Assembly: GCA_963969395.1 (NCBI GenBank)
Contig: OZ017804.1
Coordinates: 21,328,001 to 21,392,000 of the forward strand
Origin: Pseudoscleropodium purum
Taxonomy: Eukaryota > Streptophyta > Bryopsida > Hypnales > Brachytheciaceae
Length of the DNA stretch: 64,000 bases
Direction of reading: 5' to 3'
Shown here one piece after another: positions 60,791-64,000 of this stretch. The position numbers and the translations under genes are program-made. Below the pieces are notes generated by a model, which was not told the DNA's origin, searched no databases, and was given only the letters and a program-made list of their open reading frames with translations. How positions within the stretch are numbered: the first letter of the stretch is position 1; each line of letters begins with the position of its first letter.

Positions 60791-62092
60791 TAGTCATGCT
60801 AAGTCCTTATGGTCGTATCGCATCATTGAACCGCTTCCACGACCTTGCAATTTGTGGTAAGCCTCAGATATGCATTCTGCATTGATCTTCAGAGCTAGTT
60901 GACCAATGGCAAATTCGTTGGATACCTTAGAAAGGATTAGTACATTCTCCACATTTGCATCCTTTCTATGGACATATGTAATTTTTGGATCCACCCACCA
61001 TCTATTTTTCAAAGCTTTGTCCTAATCCTTTGTGGATGTGAATATATACAACAACTTCATGGAGGCATTACTAACCGTAGTCATCTTCCAATCGCAAACT
61101 CTAATGTAAACCCAAGATTCATCTTTGGGAAAATGAAACATAATGTTGTTCGGAAAAATGTTAGTATGAAGATGTCCAACACCGTGGATTGCATTCATAA
61201 TCTATAGCAAAGCCCAAGCAAGTTTTGTGCATTTTGTTCCCCAATGCTTCAGATGTTCAGCAGCAAGGACCTCTTCTTTTGTAATGTTGGGGTCATATGC
61301 CACTCAAACGTATAGGTTGTCTGGATAATGGTTATTCCTTCTCAACATTTCACGCAATGTACTACCATTCCACCAAAACATATAGCCTTCATTCTATGTT
61401 GCATAGATTGCCAAAAAAACGTATCATTCCATCATGCGGAATCCTTACAACTATAGACTCGGTATTGTGTTCTATCTTCACAAGTTCAGATCATCGACCT
61501 TCTTGAAGAGACGTCTTTGCTGCGAACTCCCAAAATGCTTTAATTTTGGCGCATCCTTCAATTCGTACCCTCCAAATAGTTGCATAGCCACCCCATATGA
61601 TTTTTTTATCTACATTAATCAACCTTGTTGTTTCCAAAAGCTCTATGAGATGGCCATGTATGTTTTCCACTTTTACAACCCTGTCCACACTCTTCCACCA
61701 ATCCACTAATCCCTCTCTATTCTGTTTGTTAGAAAACCGTTTACACCTCATTATAAACATGTCTGCTTTCATAACAACAAACTCAAATGCCTCATCATTT
61801 TCACGGTGCACCTTCCCAAATTTTTGTATGATTACCTTGGCATTCCATAGTGAATTGTGGACTCGTTTGTCTAGCCAAGTTTGGAAATTTGCCTTCTCCG
61901 TTTCATCATACCACTTCGGTACATGTAAAGCTTGCAACATCTTGTCCTTCATATCCCCTTTAAATTTCTCAATGCACTCCTCTCCATATTGAACATATTT
62001 ATTATTAAGAGACATTCTAGTCTTTGTCTCATAAAACGCAATGATGAATTTTATCAAGAAATTTTTGCAACTCTTAGAAGGATTATCCATAG
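60791..62092 (-). pseudogene. Protein-kinase-like gene, decayed and catalytically dead
   Basis: The minus strand has an intact frame of 199 codons (62,090-61,491) that begins with a helical region (QYGEECIEKFKGDMKDKM) and reaches a glycine-loop-like WGGYATIWRVRI followed by WEFAAKT. After a stop and frame changes, kinase-like text continues: EGYMFWWNGSTLREML, then AIHGVGHLHTNIFPNNIMFHF, VCDWKMTT and RWWVDPKITYVHRKDANV. The order follows a kinase fold, but the catalytic loop has HTN for HRD and CDW for DFG. At least three stops break it. Similar kinase-like proteins are numerous in bryophyte genomes as far as I recall. It may belong to a transposon or to a decayed gene family. Confidence 0.45.
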
Positions 62093-62778
62093 CAGACTAA
62101 ATAGGGGGCACAATTATTCTTCCCCTCGCAGCTCTCCTTGACCTCAACATCTCAATAAATGTCATAATTCCTGCAAAAAAAATTAACAAGAGTTCCCCCC
62201 AATAATGTACTCTTATCTCCCTGAAGAAAGGAGCCAATGGAGGGGCGAACCACCAAGCTCTCTACTCTCTCTTGCAACCAGTGTAACAAGGAGGAAGATA
62301 AAAGTGACCAGCAAACAACCCATTCGCCTTTTTATATGAGGCAGACGGCCTTCCTATCCGCCTCGTCCATAATGTCCCATTGGGCGGATCTGAAAAATGT
62401 TTGCCCAATCAAACGGTCCCGAATACACGGACAACTAGCCATCTGATGGGGTGGACATTTCTAGGGTCTATCCGATCGGACAACCTTAATGAGGCAGACG
62501 GGAAAACCATTCGATCTAGTGGATGGCTAATCAGACGGTCCGATCAAGGTGAATAGACTCCCAATCCGAGTCATTTATGCTGTTTGATGAATTTGATTTC
62601 AAAATTATTTATGTTCAGTAATTGAATTTAGAATGCACCCAAAAAATTTATGGAAAAAAGTATTTTCTTCCTACTCATTCAAAAATTCCTAAGTACAATG
62701 TTCTCGGTTTTTACATTGGAGGTTTTCAATGAATTGTCCCACTTTGGATCTTTGATATGTTTTTGCACATGGTTGTGC
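62093..62778. other. Region with CGGAC-rich patch
   Basis: Between about 62,330 and 62,560 base composition rises and CGGAC, GGCGGA and CAGACGG words repeat, reminiscent of the GC-rich hAT MITEs. The expected CAGGGTT ends are not present. It could be an old decayed copy. No coding sequence was recognised. Confidence 0.3.
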
Positions 62779-62782
62779 TTAA

Positions 62783-63744
62783 CCCCTCATCACCGAAGTC
62801 TTACTTGGGTTCAAAAACATCATTGCTTTTGAACTGATATACATGTAAATTTCACTAAGTTATAAAGATTTCAACTGTACAATCTTGTAGTGAACATGTT
62901 GTAGATGATGGGATACAAATTTGGAGTCATTTGACCATATAGATTCAAAGATTATAATGTTTTAGTGTTGAAAAAAGATGCTGAAATTTTCCTAGAAACA
63001 CACTTGGAATTGAAATTCAATTCCTAAACTTACTCAAATGAAAAAATTTTAAAACTATAAAGTTATTCAAAACAACATACAAACACATTAGTGAAAAAAA
63101 TATCAATAAAGTGACTCAATGTGTTTGCAAAATGTCTTGGAAATGTCAAAATATAGGTAAAAAAAGTTGCAAAAAACATACATGAGGCTAGACCTCCTTC
63201 TACAAAAATGCTTCTCAATCACTCATGACTTCTTGGATTCATATGAAATTTTAGCCACACAAAGTAGACTAGTATGCACAACTTTTTCAAGTTTTTTTTA
63301 ATTGGAAACAGACATTGTATAGAGAAGATACAAGCCACCAAAGTTCATTGAAATCCAAAAATGTGGGGATTTTGAACTTTGAATTGCTCCCAAACAATTA
63401 AAAAAACTTGGATTGACATGAAAATTTTACCACAATAATTAGACTAAAAGGGAAACATAACACAACAAATTTTATTAAAAACAAACTTTGGATGAAGGAG
63501 ATACAACCTCCTGAAATTTCAACCATCAAATGCAGTTTGGTGGACTCAAATTGAACCTATGAACTTTGATTGGCTTCCAGTTACTTTGTACATATTGAAT
63601 CAATTTGAAAATTCTACCACACAAATTGGAAGAGAGAACGCAAATTTTCCAACAAGTTTTATTGAATTCGGACATTGTATACAAAAGTTATATGACTTTC
63701 AAAATTGTGAGAGGATACTTTTGGTCCCTTGCGGCGATGTGGGG
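62783..63744. mobile_element. TTAA-type (piggyBac-like) MITE, copy 4
   Basis: TTAA (62779-62782) precedes CCCCTCATCACCGAAGTC. The right end, inverted, is CCCCACATCGCCGCAAGG, followed by TTAA (63745-63748). The 962-bp body is an inverted, diverged copy of 56,150-57,122. These are the best-matched ends of the four copies (14 of 18 bases). No coding sequence of its own. Confidence 0.75.
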
Positions 63745-63748
63745 TTAA

Positions 63749-64000
63749 GCTTTTGAATTGTGGTTGGAAAAAAGTGAATAGTACTTTCTCTAGTATGCAT
63801 AGATTTAATTTTGAAAAATATTTATTGTTGGATAATTGGATTTTTATATTATAAAATTTTTGGATGATCAACTCTTTATGCCCAAAAGGCAAAAATGCAA
63901 CTTCTAGAGAACAGAAATTGTAAGGTGATTGACCAATGCTTTTTTTCCCTTCAAAGAAATTCTATTAGAAATTTAGAATCTAAAGCAAATGCATTTTTTT
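63749..64000. other. AT-rich DNA at window end
   Basis: AT-rich sequence with no recognised feature. Confidence 0.4.

Noticed and set aside
61597..61992. Plus-strand frame of 131 codons opposite the kinase-like gene
   Set aside because: The minus-strand frame is longer and carries the recognisable landmarks; the plus frame has none.
56150..63744. A single 7.6-kb transposon with 1-kb terminal inverted repeats enclosing the kinase-like gene
   Set aside because: Each arm is itself bounded by TTAA on both sides and has its own C-rich inverted ends, so two separate inverted insertions explain the pattern better.

Overview
The window is nuclear DNA of a land plant. Genes have many GT-AG introns, intergenic DNA is AT-rich, and recognisable plant families are present (shugoshin, a telobox-type MYB protein, RNA polymerase III subunit RPC7, an At1g61900-like SPARK protein). 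Short introns and the style of the transposons make a bryophyte, probably a moss, my best guess; that is inference. No bacterial, organellar, tRNA, rRNA or CRISPR features were seen.

Layout. 0.8-4.7 kb (+): shugoshin, ten exons with consistent phases. 6.5-7.9 kb (-): TRF-like MYB protein, two exons. 9,601-21,488: a complete CACTA (En/Spm) transposon with CACTACAAGAA ends and an ATA target duplication. It carries a TNP2 transposase (+, two in-frame TAG codons) and a divergent TNPA-like gene (-) that also encodes a degenerate FCP1/HAD phosphatase-like domain. 22.3-25.5 kb: a ribosomal protein eS6 fragment and a broken At1g61900-like gene. 28.2-30.0 kb (-): RPC7, eight exons. 37.8-38.6 kb (+): a single-exon gene of unknown function.

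From 30 kb rightwards, apart from that gene, the window is a graveyard of DNA transposons. Four TTAA-flanked (one TTAT) elements of 0.64-1.2 kb share CCC(C)YAAAYGCCC-type ends. A heavily decayed piggyBac transposase lies inside a 7.4 kb TTAA-bounded interval whose ends resemble those of the short elements. Two GC-rich hAT-type MITEs built of GGACGTCC-like repeats have perfect 8-bp target duplications; one is nested in a TTAA element. There are also a second small inverted-repeat family (CATTAGARGA ends), a LINE remnant, a protein-kinase-like pseudogene without its catalytic residues, and several tandem repeats.

A common theme is decay by stop codons rather than indels. Most in-frame stops in the pseudogenes and transposases can be explained by one C-to-T change on one strand or the other, as expected from deamination of methylated cytosine in silenced DNA. 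The strongest candidate for something undescribed is the piggyBac-like TTAA family with its fossil transposase, followed by the GC-rich hAT MITE family and the CACTA element with a captured, catalytically dead FCP1-like domain.
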